Assembly: GCF_011064285.1 (NCBI RefSeq)
Contig: NZ_CP049332.1
Coordinates: 1,054,001-1,118,000, forward strand
Reading direction: 5' to 3'
Length of the DNA: 64,000 nucleotides
DNA from: Vibrio ziniensis
GTDB taxonomy: Bacteria > Pseudomonadota > Gammaproteobacteria > Enterobacterales > Vibrionaceae
Notes under the pieces: generated by a model
What the model was told of the DNA's origin: nothing
The model's database searches: none
Seen by the model: only the letters and a program-made list of their open reading frames with translations
Position numbers and translations under genes: made by a program
In this document: positions 27,757-36,601 of the stretch, piece after piece
Layout of the letters: the number at the start of each line of letters is the position of its first letter
How positions within the stretch are numbered: position 1 is the stretch's first letter

Positions 27757-28209
27757 ATGGAAATATGGAAAAAATCAATAAGCTTAGACATCCTTAATGC
27801 TAGTAACAAAAATACGCTGATGGAGCATTTAAGTATTGTCTACACAGCATTTAGCGAGAACACAGTGACTGCGACAATGCCAGTATGCAATTTTACTCAT
27901 CAGCCTTTAGGTATGTTGCATGGCGGTGCTTCTGTCGTGCTCGCTGAGACTTTAGGCTCTGTTGCAGCAAATTTTGCTGTTGATGAAGAAAGCTATTGCG
28001 TGGGTCTAGATATTAATGCTAACCATATTCGTTCGATGCGTTCTGGGTATGTGGTTGGAACTGCAAGCCCACTACACATAGGTGTGTCTACTCAGGTATG
28101 GCAGATCACTATTACTGACGAAAGAGATCGATTGGTCTGTACTAGCCGTTTAACGATTGCTGTTAAGAAAAAGCGCAACGACCGTCAGCAAATAAAAACT
28201 GAGGAATAA
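27757..28209 (+). CDS. hotdog-fold acyl-CoA thioesterase (YdiI/MenI-like)
   Basis: 150 residues. The hotdog signature PLGMLHGGASVVLAETLGSVAA holds the catalytic Glu, and GLDINANHIRSMRSGYVVGTASPLHIGVSTQVWQI is the typical second half. It closely resembles E. coli YdiI, a 1,4-dihydroxy-2-naphthoyl-CoA thioesterase of menaquinone synthesis, so that role or a general aryl/acyl-CoA role is likely. It abuts the next gene directly. Confidence 0.88.
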   Translation: MEIWKKSISLDILNASNKNTLMEHLSIVYTAFSENTVTATMPVCNFTHQPLGMLHGGASVVLAETLGSVAANFAVDEESYCVGLDINANHIRSMRSGYVVGTASPLHIGVSTQVWQITITDERDRLVCTSRLTIAVKKKRNDRQQIKTEE

Positions 28210-28443
28210 ATGGTTATTGAATTCGAATACGGAAAAATAATCGCCACCCAACACGAAGTTGTGATTCGTTTGGAAGGAGAGCACCGAGCAACAATGCAAG
28301 CTGCCGCTGATGCTGTACAGCTAATGGGAAAAGGGGCAAACGTAGTCGTGGTAAATTGTAGTGAAGCAAAGTGGTCTATTAAATTAGACAACGAAACTCA
28401 ACTACGACAGCTATCTCAAATCTTAGGTTGTTCTATTCACTAA
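28210..28443 (+). CDS. DUF3389-like small protein (77 aa)
   Basis: Begins immediately after the thioesterase stop codon, so translation is probably coupled. MVIEFEYGKIIATQHEVVIRLEG then an AAADAVQLMGKGANVVVVNCSEAKWSIKLD stretch: a small alpha/beta protein. I think it belongs to DUF3389, a Vibrionaceae family of unknown function, with moderate confidence. Confidence 0.65.
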   Translation: MVIEFEYGKIIATQHEVVIRLEGEHRATMQAAADAVQLMGKGANVVVVNCSEAKWSIKLDNETQLRQLSQILGCSIH

Positions 28444-28524
28444 AATTTTCATTAACTCACTTGCATGAATAAATAAAAATAGGGAAACTCACTGATAGTA
28501 TGAATCATGTGAGATTTCCTCTTT

Positions 28525-30213
28525 ATGAGCAGCCCCCGCTTAAGAGTCCAATTCGAAACTTTGTTCGAACACTTCAATGGTCAAGACGCTGATGCCCAGC
28601 TAGAAGATGTTGTTGATATTCTCTTCTGTACACGCCGAAATGCGCGAATTGTACTTAATAAAATGGAAGAAGAAGGCTGGATTGAATGGCATCCGGCGGC
28701 TGGTCGAGGAAAGCTATCCAAACTGATATTTAAGCGTAGTAGGGCTGATGTAAGTGAAAATTTAGCGAGACGTTATCTCGATGAGGGGAAAATTGGTCAA
28801 GCGCTTTCTGTACTTGATCATGATGCAAGCAAATTAACGCAAGTTATTCAGAGTTATCTTGGCGTACAGCACCAAGAAGGGCTTCAAGTTGTTCGCCTTC
28901 CGTATTACCGCCCCCTTTCTATGTTGAACCCATTAAAGCCAATGCGTCGTTCTGAGCAACATATTGCTCGTCAAATCTATAGTGGTTTAACTCGCTTTGA
29001 TGAAGAAGAACAGCTTAAACCGGATCTCGCACATGCTTGGCAACTAATCACACCTCTACACTGGCGTTTTTACTTGCGTCCGGGTATCCGTTTTCATAAT
29101 GGCAATTTACTTACCACAGAAACGGTTGTAGAAAGCTTATGGAATCTACGCTTCGTTAACTTGTTCTCTCACATAGACAAGGTGCAATCACCAGCGGACT
29201 GTATCGTTGATATATTTTTACAAAAACCAGATACCAGATTACCTCTATTGCTAGCAGAATGCTGCGCGAAGGTTTTATTGCCTGAAGCAGAACGTGGTGA
29301 AACATTTGATCTAATGCCAATTGGAACGGGTCCATACAAGGTTGTTCTAAATGATGAAAAGCGATTGGTTTTGCAAGCTTTTGATAGCTATTTTGGTTTC
29401 CGCTCATTGTTAGATCGAGTAGAAGTGTGGGTGATTGATGAAGCGCACTCTTCAATGGTATTTCCTAGCCTTTCTAGTCCGGTTAAAAACAAACGCGGCT
29501 CCTCTGCTGAAGATGTCGATCTTGATCCTGGCTGTACTTATTTATTACTTAACCGCCGTCATGGTGTTGCAGCAGACGAAACTTGGGCTGAGTATTTGTG
29601 TCACAAGCTCAGTGCAATGAACTTGTTTAAGTTGATGCCAGAGCAAAATATTGTCGAACTCGGAGTATTGCCTGCTCACGGTTTAAAGCCTGGTTGGTAT
29701 CACCAGGTGCCAGTTAGTCACAGTGTCACGCCTAGTGCGCCTAAACGTCTTACCGTCGCATATCACGCACAGCATCCAACGTTTCCTATGATAGCAAAAG
29801 CGATTGAACAACTTCTGAAAGAAGATGGTATTGGTGTTGATTTTATCAAATATGAACTTACGGTAGAAAATGCCAGCGAAGTGGATATTTGGATTAAACC
29901 AATGGGAATCGCTAGTCATCGCGATGACGCATTAGCGGGGTGGTTGCTCAACGATTCGGATATTGAACATTTGAGTCGCCCTGATGATTTTCGTTTGTGG
30001 TCTGATTTGATTGATCAATGGCGTGCTGAAACTCAAGCGAACTTTCCAGGTAAAGAAATTGGCAAATGTCTAGTCGAATCACGACAAGTTATACCTATGT
30101 TTCATTGTTGGTTAGGTGTCAGTAAAGATCAGTGTGGTTCGTTACAGAATGCAAAATGCAATGCTTTAGGCTGGTTTGATTTTAGTCAGGTGTGGGTTAA
30201 ACCTGAGTTTTAG
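28525..30213 (+). CDS. sgrR: SgrR-family transcriptional regulator
   Basis: 562 residues (E. coli SgrR about 551). The N-terminal winged-helix SgrR_N domain (about 1-115; DVVDILFCTRRNARIVLNKMEEEGWIEWHPAAGRGKLSKL) is followed by a solute-binding-protein-like domain (RSEQHIARQIYSGLTRF, HWRFYLRPGIRFHNG, PIGTGPYKV). SgrR senses sugar-phosphate stress and activates sgrS in enterobacteria. No sgrS/sgrT is visible upstream; only about 80 bp separate it from the preceding gene. Confidence 0.88.
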   Translation: MSSPRLRVQFETLFEHFNGQDADAQLEDVVDILFCTRRNARIVLNKMEEEGWIEWHPAAGRGKLSKLIFKRSRADVSENLARRYLDEGKIGQALSVLDHDASKLTQVIQSYLGVQHQEGLQVVRLPYYRPLSMLNPLKPMRRSEQHIARQIYSGLTRFDEEEQLKPDLAHAWQLITPLHWRFYLRPGIRFHNGNLLTTETVVESLWNLRFVNLFSHIDKVQSPADCIVDIFLQKPDTRLPLLLAECCAKVLLPEAERGETFDLMPIGTGPYKVVLNDEKRLVLQAFDSYFGFRSLLDRVEVWVIDEAHSSMVFPSLSSPVKNKRGSSAEDVDLDPGCTYLLLNRRHGVAADETWAEYLCHKLSAMNLFKLMPEQNIVELGVLPAHGLKPGWYHQVPVSHSVTPSAPKRLTVAYHAQHPTFPMIAKAIEQLLKEDGIGVDFIKYELTVENASEVDIWIKPMGIASHRDDALAGWLLNDSDIEHLSRPDDFRLWSDLIDQWRAETQANFPGKEIGKCLVESRQVIPMFHCWLGVSKDQCGSLQNAKCNALGWFDFSQVWVKPEF

Positions 30214-30233
30214 TTTTAGTTTGGAGATAGTAA

Positions 30234-30473
30234 TTAAGAAATGGCTTAACCAAACAAGAAACAACCAGAAAGACAATAGATATTTTTTGTAGTCAATGTC
30301 GTGTACAACTATTTAAGTATAAAAAAGGAGGAAAAGGAGCTTTAGTTAAATGCTTTAAAGAGAGGATTGTACAAAGCTATGTCTTAGAAGGCGCGAAATG
30401 TGCAAATTGCACCAGTGAGTTCGCTCGTGAAAGCATGATAATAGGAGTCCCTGCCTATAAAATCATTGGTTGA
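30234..30473 (+). pseudogene. zinc-ribbon protein with no usable start codon
   Basis: An open frame of 79 codons whose translation is clearly protein-like: NGLTKQETTRKTIDIFCSQC, then a Lys/Gly-rich basic stretch, then GAKCANCTSEFARESMIIG. The two CXXC pairs make a zinc-ribbon. No ATG, GTG or TTG lies before the first CXXC in this frame. An ATG at 30241 with an upstream GGAG is out of frame and hits a stop after two codons, so a 1-2 base indel probably broke the start. It may be a recently inactivated gene or use a rare start. Confidence 0.5.
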
Positions 30474-30693
30474 AAGGTACTAGTCAAATAGTTCATTCAT
30501 ATTAGTTATCTTTCACTTAGGAACCATAAAAGCTAACAAAAACTTAAAAATATTGGCTGAAATATTCTTAAATTGACCAAGCTCGATAAAATCGTTAATT
30601 TTTGTACTAATGAGTATCTTAAATTCGTAAAGATGTTAAAATCACGCCGTATAAATTTTTAAGCCAAATCATTCTCAATTTCTTGGAGTTGTC

Positions 30694-30771
30694 ATGGAAC
30701 TAGCGCTTATCATTACTTTTATCGTCGCGGCTTTGGTCATGGTGAAAAAAGAGATGGCAGAAAACAAATAA
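30694..30771 (+). CDS. 25-residue membrane miniprotein
   Basis: ATG to TAA, 25 residues: MELALIITFIVAALVMVKK then EMAENK. GGAG lies 5 nt before the ATG and a clear terminator follows 56 bp after the stop, so it looks like a complete tiny transcription unit. The protein is one membrane helix with a short charged cytoplasmic tail. Function unknown. Confidence 0.6.
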   Translation: MELALIITFIVAALVMVKKEMAENK

Positions 30772-30827
30772 TTTATCGCATTTAGTTCATTTTTATTTTC
30801 CTTTTTGAATGCAATGAATAATTATCA

Positions 30828-30860
30828 TGAAGTCAGCTATAGCTGGCTTCATTTGTTTTT
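30828..30860 (+). terminator. terminator after the 25-residue ORF
   Basis: TGAAGTCAGCT/AGCTGGCTTCA stem (one G-T pair) followed by TTTGTTTTT. Confidence 0.8.
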
Positions 30861-31005
30861 AGCCACAGGAAACCATTTCTTAAGTATAAATTCATATAAA
30901 ATATCGTTAATATCGATTCGTCATTCATTTATCTAATCAATAACAAACCTGATGGCTTATTGTCTGAATGGTTTGGTGATTTACCTTTAGAATAAGGATA
31001 TCGTC

Positions 31006-31893
31006 TTGCATAGCCCGATTACTCTTGAAGCACTGCATATTCTTGATGCTATTGATAGAAGAGGTAGTTTCGCATCTGCTGCTAACGAACTGAATAGAGC
31101 TCCCAGTTCTTTGAGCTACCAAATTCAAAAATTGGAGCAAGACTTAGACATCATGATCTTTGACCGTTCTGGTCATAAAGCTAATTTCACGGAGGCTGGT
31201 AAACTAATTCTTGATCGAGGCAGGGCAATTCTTTCAGCAACAGAAAAGTTGGTTAATGATGCGACGTTGCTTGCTAATGGTTGGGAACTTGATATTACGG
31301 TTGCTTTTGATGGCATCATTCCTGTTGCGTGTTTTTTCCCTTTGGTTGAAGAGCTGGGTAACGTAAGCAAGACCCGTATTAGGCTGCAAGAAGAGATCTT
31401 AGCGGGGTGTTGGGAATCACTCGCTACTGATCGTTCAGACTTATTAGTTTGTCCAAAAGTCGATACGCTACCTCAAGATGTTAAGTCAGAAGTATTAGGC
31501 ACTATGTCTATGGTTTGGGTCGCGGCGACTAATCATTATGTTCACAAACGCAGTGGTGAGTTTAACGAAGAAGCGCGGCAAAAATACCGCGTGATTGCAA
31601 TTGCTGATACAGCTCGAGATCAGCCTGCAATGAGTGTTAACATTCTTGAAAAACAGCCTCGCTTAACGGTTACGAATTTTAATGCAAAATGTCAGGCGCT
31701 AGTGGAAGGATTAGGTATTGGTTCTTTACCAAAACATGTCGCAGATCCATTGATAAAAGAAGGGAAGTTAAAAATAATCAGTGGTACTCAGGCGTGGGAT
31801 ATGGAGCTGATTATGGCATGGCGACGAAACAAGATTGGCGAAGCAAAATCTTGGTGTATTCAATATCTTAAGAAAAATTGGAGGTTGGTTTGA
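31006..31893 (+). CDS. LysR-family regulator, YhaJ-like
   Basis: 295 residues, TTG start with AAGGAT upstream. The winged helix (ITLEALHILDAIDRRGSFASAANELNRAPSSLSYQIQKLEQDLDIMIFDRSGHKANFTEAG) and effector domain (AVADTAR-like IAIADTARDQPAMSVNILEKQPRLTV, LIMAWRRNKIGEAKSWC) align along their length with E. coli YhaJ. YhaJ controls virulence and aromatic-compound responses in E. coli; targets here are unknown. No divergent gene lies next to it. Confidence 0.85.
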   Translation: MHSPITLEALHILDAIDRRGSFASAANELNRAPSSLSYQIQKLEQDLDIMIFDRSGHKANFTEAGKLILDRGRAILSATEKLVNDATLLANGWELDITVAFDGIIPVACFFPLVEELGNVSKTRIRLQEEILAGCWESLATDRSDLLVCPKVDTLPQDVKSEVLGTMSMVWVAATNHYVHKRSGEFNEEARQKYRVIAIADTARDQPAMSVNILEKQPRLTVTNFNAKCQALVEGLGIGSLPKHVADPLIKEGKLKIISGTQAWDMELIMAWRRNKIGEAKSWCIQYLKKNWRLV

Positions 31894-31903
31894 GATCAAA
31901 TCG

Positions 31904-31934
31904 GGGCATAATGATCGTAAAGATCTTTATGCCC
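31904..31934. terminator. hairpin between converging yhaJ-like and patZ genes
   Basis: GGGCATA/TATGCCC outer arms with an inner GATC/GATC pairing give a long stem. T runs are short, so it is a terminator mainly by position. Confidence 0.5.
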
Positions 31935-31943
31935 ATTTAGCTA

Positions 31944-34628
31944 TTAGGAATTAAGCGGCAATACCATATCCGCTGTACCATCCTCGAAATGAACATCTAT
32001 TTCAAAGCCTAACCTTTGAGCTAATGTGAGCATTCCGCGATTTGTTGGCATTGTCATCCCTGACATTTGTTTAGTGCCTTTGGCTTTACAGTACTCAATA
32101 ATTCTACTCATCAATATTTTACCCAACCCTTTACCTTTGACATCTGTACGTATAAGTATTGCGAACTCGGCATCGGTGTTCTCTGGGTTAATCAGTGCTC
32201 GTGAAACGCCAATAATTTCTTCTTTAGTTCCGTCGTTAGTTATCGCTACGAAGGCCATTTCTCTGTCGTAATCAATTTGAGTTAAATTGGCTAAAGCCTC
32301 ATGGTTAAATTCACCAACATCTGAGAAGAACCGCTTATACAAATCTTCTTTACTGACTTTCTTTATGAATTCTGCGTGATGTGGTTCATCTTCAGGAAGG
32401 ATAGGTCGTACGGTGATTATTTCGCCATCTTTCGCTGTACATTTTTCAACTAACTCAGTTGGGTATGGGCGTATTGCCAGACGGCTTTGTGTATCGCCCT
32501 TATATGTTTTTAAGGTTAAGTCGGCGTCAAGAACTGTAAACTGGTCTCCATTAACAAGTACTGGATGAATATCCAGTTCATAAACTTGAGGGCATTCGAC
32601 GACCATTTGAGATATTCGCACGAGAAACTCTGACAAACCGTTTATATCAATAGGGACTGGCTGTTTTTGAAGGCGAATCTTCCCGCTACGAATAGCACGG
32701 ACGATAAGATAACGTGCTAATGTTGTGTTGAGCGGAGGAAGTGCAGCCGCTGCATCTGAGGCTTCATTCCATTCTGAGCCTCCTTGACCAAGTAGAATTA
32801 CGGGGCCAAATGTATTGTCGTGTTTAACTTTAATCCGAAGTTCTTCACCGCCAGCGAGTTTTGCCATGCCTTGAACTAATAATCCGTGGATATTTGCAGA
32901 AGGAAAATGCAGTTGTGCACGATCAAATATAGCATCCGCAGCGCTGGAGACTTCGTGTGAATTTCTTAAATTCAACATTACACCTTGAACATCGGATTTG
33001 TGGGCAATATCAGGTGACCTTAACTTAACAGCTACAGGGTAGCCGATAGTTTCTGCAATATGTACAGCTTCACTTGCATCTGAAGCAATCCAAGTAGGTA
33101 ATAAATTGAAGCTGAAGCATTTCAAAAAGCTGCCAATTTGATGAGTATCCAAATGCAGTTGATCGTTTTCCGCTAGGTGTTCATCGATCCACAACTTTGC
33201 GGCATTGATCTCAGAAACATGAACTGCTTCTGCTGTTGTAGGCGTCTCCATTAATTGCTTCTGATTTCGTCTGTATTCGACCAAATGCATGAATGCGACT
33301 ACAGCACTTTCTGGTGTTCTGTATGTTGGTATCCCAGCTTGATTAAACAGTTGTCTTGCTGGTCTTGCAGTAAGCTCACCGGACCAATTCGTTAATATAT
33401 TGAAGCGTCGAGCACGGGGATGGGATTTGACGATATCAATAATTGCCTGTGCGGTTTGTTCTGATTGTGCTATCGCAGAAGGGCTATGCATTATCAAAAT
33501 AGCATCGGCATTATCACTATCTAAAACAGCTTTTAATGCGTTGATGTAGCGGTTGTGGTCAGCATCTCCAACAATATCTATCGGATTACCGTGTGACCAA
33601 CTCTGTGGCAAGCATTGATTTAGCGCTGCGAAAACAGATTCTTCAAGCTCAGCTAATCGTCCTCCATGATCTAGAAGGGTATCGGTGGCCATAATGGCGG
33701 GACCACCGCCGTTCGTAATAATAGCAAGACGTTCACCACGGAGCGGCACGGAATGGGTAAGTGTTTCCACGGCAGCAAATAGTTCGTGAGTATTATTTAC
33801 TCGTAGCATACCTGTACGGCGAATTGCAGAATCGTAAATAATATCTAACGTATCATCTCCGCCTGTATGCATTTGAGCGGCTCTTTTCCCTGCTTTAGTT
33901 CGCCCACCTTTTAGCACCAGAATTCTTCTATTCCTTGAAGCTGCGCGAGCTGCAGACATAAATCGTCTTGCATCTCGTATGGTATCTACGTACAACAATA
34001 TCGCATCGGTATGCTTATCTGTACTCAAGCAATCAAGCAAATCTGCAAAATCTATATCGGTTGCATTACCTAAAGAAACAAATGCTGAAAATCCAATTTG
34101 TTTGTCATTTGCCCAGTCTAAAATAGTCGTACATACGGCCGCAGATTGTGAAATGAAAGCGATATTGCCTTTAGTGGCAGTAACTGGCGAAAATGAGCCA
34201 TTGAAATTCGCCCAGGGTAATATCAATCCTAAACTATTAGGCCCTAAGATACGCATTCCATATTGTTTGGCTATATCATTGCATTGTGCTTGTATCTCAA
34301 AACCTTGAGCATCAAGAGTGTACATGTCTGAAGACAAAATGATGGCATTTGCTACGCCAAGTTCTGCCAGCTGTTTGATAATGCTTAGGTTTCTGCTTGC
34401 ATGGGTGCATAGAATAGCAATATCAGGTACTAATGGGAGTGAAGCAATAGTCTTGTACGCTAGGACACCACATACGGCAGGGTAATATGGTGTGACAGGC
34501 ATTATGGCTCCATCGAACCCACCTTGAAGCAAATTCTTCATGACAATGTTGCCAGAACGGAAAGGGCGAATGGATGCGCCAATTACAGCGACTGATTGAG
34601 GTTTAAGCAACTGACTTAAATTGTTCAT
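31944..34628 (-). CDS. patZ: PatZ-type protein lysine acetyltransferase (acyl-CoA synthetase-like + GNAT)
   Basis: 894 residues from MNNLSQLL (a start three codons upstream is also possible). Domain order: CoA-binding Rossmann domain (SVAVIGASIRPFRSG), succinyl-CoA-ligase-like domain, ATP-grasp (YPVAVKLRSPDIAHKSDVQGV), and C-terminal GNAT (about 735-890; AEFAILIRTDVKGKGLGKILMSRIIEYCK). It matches E. coli PatZ/YfiQ (886 aa) throughout. It acetylates lysines of metabolic enzymes such as acetyl-CoA synthetase. In E. coli the gene is CRP-controlled, and a CRP-like site lies upstream here. Confidence 0.93.
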   Translation of the reverse strand: MNNLSQLLKPQSVAVIGASIRPFRSGNIVMKNLLQGGFDGAIMPVTPYYPAVCGVLAYKTIASLPLVPDIAILCTHASRNLSIIKQLAELGVANAIILSSDMYTLDAQGFEIQAQCNDIAKQYGMRILGPNSLGLILPWANFNGSFSPVTATKGNIAFISQSAAVCTTILDWANDKQIGFSAFVSLGNATDIDFADLLDCLSTDKHTDAILLYVDTIRDARRFMSAARAASRNRRILVLKGGRTKAGKRAAQMHTGGDDTLDIIYDSAIRRTGMLRVNNTHELFAAVETLTHSVPLRGERLAIITNGGGPAIMATDTLLDHGGRLAELEESVFAALNQCLPQSWSHGNPIDIVGDADHNRYINALKAVLDSDNADAILIMHSPSAIAQSEQTAQAIIDIVKSHPRARRFNILTNWSGELTARPARQLFNQAGIPTYRTPESAVVAFMHLVEYRRNQKQLMETPTTAEAVHVSEINAAKLWIDEHLAENDQLHLDTHQIGSFLKCFSFNLLPTWIASDASEAVHIAETIGYPVAVKLRSPDIAHKSDVQGVMLNLRNSHEVSSAADAIFDRAQLHFPSANIHGLLVQGMAKLAGGEELRIKVKHDNTFGPVILLGQGGSEWNEASDAAAALPPLNTTLARYLIVRAIRSGKIRLQKQPVPIDINGLSEFLVRISQMVVECPQVYELDIHPVLVNGDQFTVLDADLTLKTYKGDTQSRLAIRPYPTELVEKCTAKDGEIITVRPILPEDEPHHAEFIKKVSKEDLYKRFFSDVGEFNHEALANLTQIDYDREMAFVAITNDGTKEEIIGVSRALINPENTDAEFAILIRTDVKGKGLGKILMSRIIEYCKAKGTKQMSGMTMPTNRGMLTLAQRLGFEIDVHFEDGTADMVLPLNS

Positions 34629-34704
34629 AATGATCATGCCATAAATTGACTGTGTTTATATCGTAACCAATTAATGCTGATTCTGGTTGCGTATTTACTG
34701 TCAC

Positions 34705-34753
34705 TGTGATCATCACAGCACGTAACAACTGCGACTTTGTGTTCTAAATCACA
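34705..34753. promoter_or_regulatory. candidate CRP-type sites between patZ and the SPOR lipoprotein gene
   Basis: TGTGT-N6-TCACA at 34738-34753 differs from the CRP core by one base. A separate odd palindrome, TGTGATCATCACA (34705-34717), has the same half-sites but the wrong spacing for CRP. Both lie in the divergent promoter region. Confidence 0.4.
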
Positions 34754-34843
34754 CCGTATCAATATATATTAATGGCTTAAGCTTGAATCTGTGTCTCTCT
34801 ATCGGCATGATTTAAATTAATTATCACCAGAGCGTTTATATCA

Positions 34844-35446
34844 ATGAATAAATTATTATTAGTAGGTTTGTCTGCACTTTTAGCTGCTTGTTCTTCTGGA
34901 ACATATACCACAGATGTTAAATCAGAAAGTCATCGTGAAGAGTATAAGATGGCTACTATTCAACAACCTGTGGTGTCAGAGTCTGGTATGGATTCCAGTA
35001 TCGTAGAAAAAAATGTTGAAGCATTAAATTCAGAGCAACAAGCTACTGAAATAAAAGCTGTAGCAACACAGGTGACAGAGGAGAAGAAAGCGACTGTAGC
35101 TACTTCGAATAATAATTTAGTCTCTATTATACCACCTACAGCAAAACAAGTTGCTATGAACCCGCGTTTTGGATACACGATTCAGGTAGTCGCTGTAGGC
35201 AGTCAAAGCAAAGTTGATCAATTTGCCAGCAAGTTACCAAAAAATGGGCAGCCTATTTGGGAAAACTACAAAGTTGTAAATGGCGTTAAATGGTACACGA
35301 TCCTTTACGGTGATTACGCAACTCGTAAAGAGGCAACAAATGCTATCTCAAGACTTCCTGCAGATTTTAAGGACTTTAAACCATTTGCAAAAAGCATTGA
35401 CGAAATTAAAAATTCGGAATTCCCAACTCTCAACAAGTTAAATTAA
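34844..35446 (+). CDS. SPOR-domain lipoprotein
   Basis: 200 residues with a lipoprotein signal (LSALLAACSS, Cys about 16), a Ser/Thr/Glu-rich linker (about 20-105) and a C-terminal SPOR domain (about 107-180; FGYTIQVVAVGSQSKVDQFASKLPKNG...VNGVKWYTILYGDYATRKEATNAISRLP). SPOR domains bind glycan strands lacking stem peptides at division sites, so it likely sits in the envelope at the septum. Terminated by its own hairpin. Confidence 0.85.
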   Translation: MNKLLLVGLSALLAACSSGTYTTDVKSESHREEYKMATIQQPVVSESGMDSSIVEKNVEALNSEQQATEIKAVATQVTEEKKATVATSNNNLVSIIPPTAKQVAMNPRFGYTIQVVAVGSQSKVDQFASKLPKNGQPIWENYKVVNGVKWYTILYGDYATRKEATNAISRLPADFKDFKPFAKSIDEIKNSEFPTLNKLN

Positions 35447-35464
35447 GTTTTTTAGAGTGGATTT

Positions 35465-35486
35465 AAGGGGCATTTTGCCCCTTTTG
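35465..35486 (+). terminator. terminator after the SPOR lipoprotein gene
   Basis: AAGGGGC/GCCCCTT stem with an ATTTT loop, followed by TTTG. Confidence 0.8.
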
Positions 35487-35596
35487 ATTGTTATATGAGC
35501 AGTTAAACGAACTATTGCTAATCAACTGTGTAAGTTTGCTATGAATTTACTATGATAGAGGAGCAATTTACTTAAAAAGATGTCACGGATATATCA

Positions 35597-36601
35597 ATGA
35601 CAAAGACAACAATCCTTCTTTTATGCGGCGGTGGATCTTCTGAGCATGCTGTATCTCTTGTTTCTGCTAACTATTTGCAGCAGCAATTAGCCTTAACTAG
35701 CGAGTTTGAAGTCATTCGTGTAGAGATGAATAAAGATGGCTGGTTCACAGAAAAAAATGAACTGGTATATCTAGATACGAATACCGCTACGCTAAATAGC
35801 GAAAACTTCATGAAGAAAGTTGATTTTGTTGTGCCGTGTATACATGGATATCCGGGTGAGACCGGCGATATACAGTCAATGCTTGAGTTGGCCGGTATTC
35901 CTTATCTTGGCTGTGCGCCAGAAGCTAGTAGCAATAGTTTTAACAAAATCACGTCGAAGTTATGGTACGACGCTTTAGGTATCCCAAATACGCCTTATTT
36001 ATTTCTAACCGAGAATAATGAATCATCGTATAAGCTTGCAAAAGACGCATTCCTTAAATGGGGTAAAGTCTTTATTAAAGCGGCTCGTCAAGGTTCATCA
36101 GTTGGTTGTTACAAGGTCACTAAAATTGACGATGTGGAAGGTGCTGTTGATGCTGCGTTTAGTTACTCAGAGCAAGTGTTGGTTGAAAAAGCAGTTAAGC
36201 CTCGTGAACTTGAGGTAGCAGCTTACGAAATGAATGGTGAACTTCAGATTTCTAAACCCGGTGAAATTATTGCACCTGAAGATGCGTTCTATAGCTACGA
36301 AGAAAAATACAGTGCTGATAGTCATTCAAGGACAGAGGTAGAAGCAAAAAATTTAACTGATGAGCAGCTAGAAACTATTCATCAAAGTGCGTTAAAAGTG
36401 TTTAAACATATGAAGTTAAGACATTTATCGCGTATTGATTTTTTCCTTACTTCTGAGGGGGATGTGTATTTGAATGAAGTAAATACATTCCCTGGTATGA
36501 CCCCTATATCTATGTTTCCAAAAATGCTTGAACATAATGGACACAAGTTTTCAGAATTTTTGGCTCAGTGCGTAAACGACTCACTTATTCCCAAGGTTTA
36601 A
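35597..36601 (+). CDS. ddl: D-alanine--D-alanine ligase
   Basis: ATP-grasp enzyme that joins two D-Ala for peptidoglycan precursors. Visible: the N-terminal LLCGGGSSEHAVSLVSA, VDFVVPCIHGYPGETGDIQSMLELAGIPYLGC, the ATP-grasp block VFIKAARQGSSVGCYKV, and the C-terminal metal/D-Ala site YLNEVNTFPGMTPISMFPKM. Length 334 aa. It stands outside the mra/dcw cluster, so this is the separate ddl common in Vibrio chromosome 2. Its last 17 bp overlap the converging recombinase gene. Confidence 0.93.
   Translation: MTKTTILLLCGGGSSEHAVSLVSANYLQQQLALTSEFEVIRVEMNKDGWFTEKNELVYLDTNTATLNSENFMKKVDFVVPCIHGYPGETGDIQSMLELAGIPYLGCAPEASSNSFNKITSKLWYDALGIPNTPYLFLTENNESSYKLAKDAFLKWGKVFIKAARQGSSVGCYKVTKIDDVEGAVDAAFSYSEQVLVEKAVKPRELEVAAYEMNGELQISKPGEIIAPEDAFYSYEEKYSADSHSRTEVEAKNLTDEQLETIHQSALKVFKHMKLRHLSRIDFFLTSEGDVYLNEVNTFPGMTPISMFPKMLEHNGHKFSEFLAQCVNDSLIPKV

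Noticed and set aside
34705..34717. CRP site TGTGATCATCACA
   Set aside because: Half-sites are right but the spacer is 3 bp instead of 6; kept only as a candidate palindrome.
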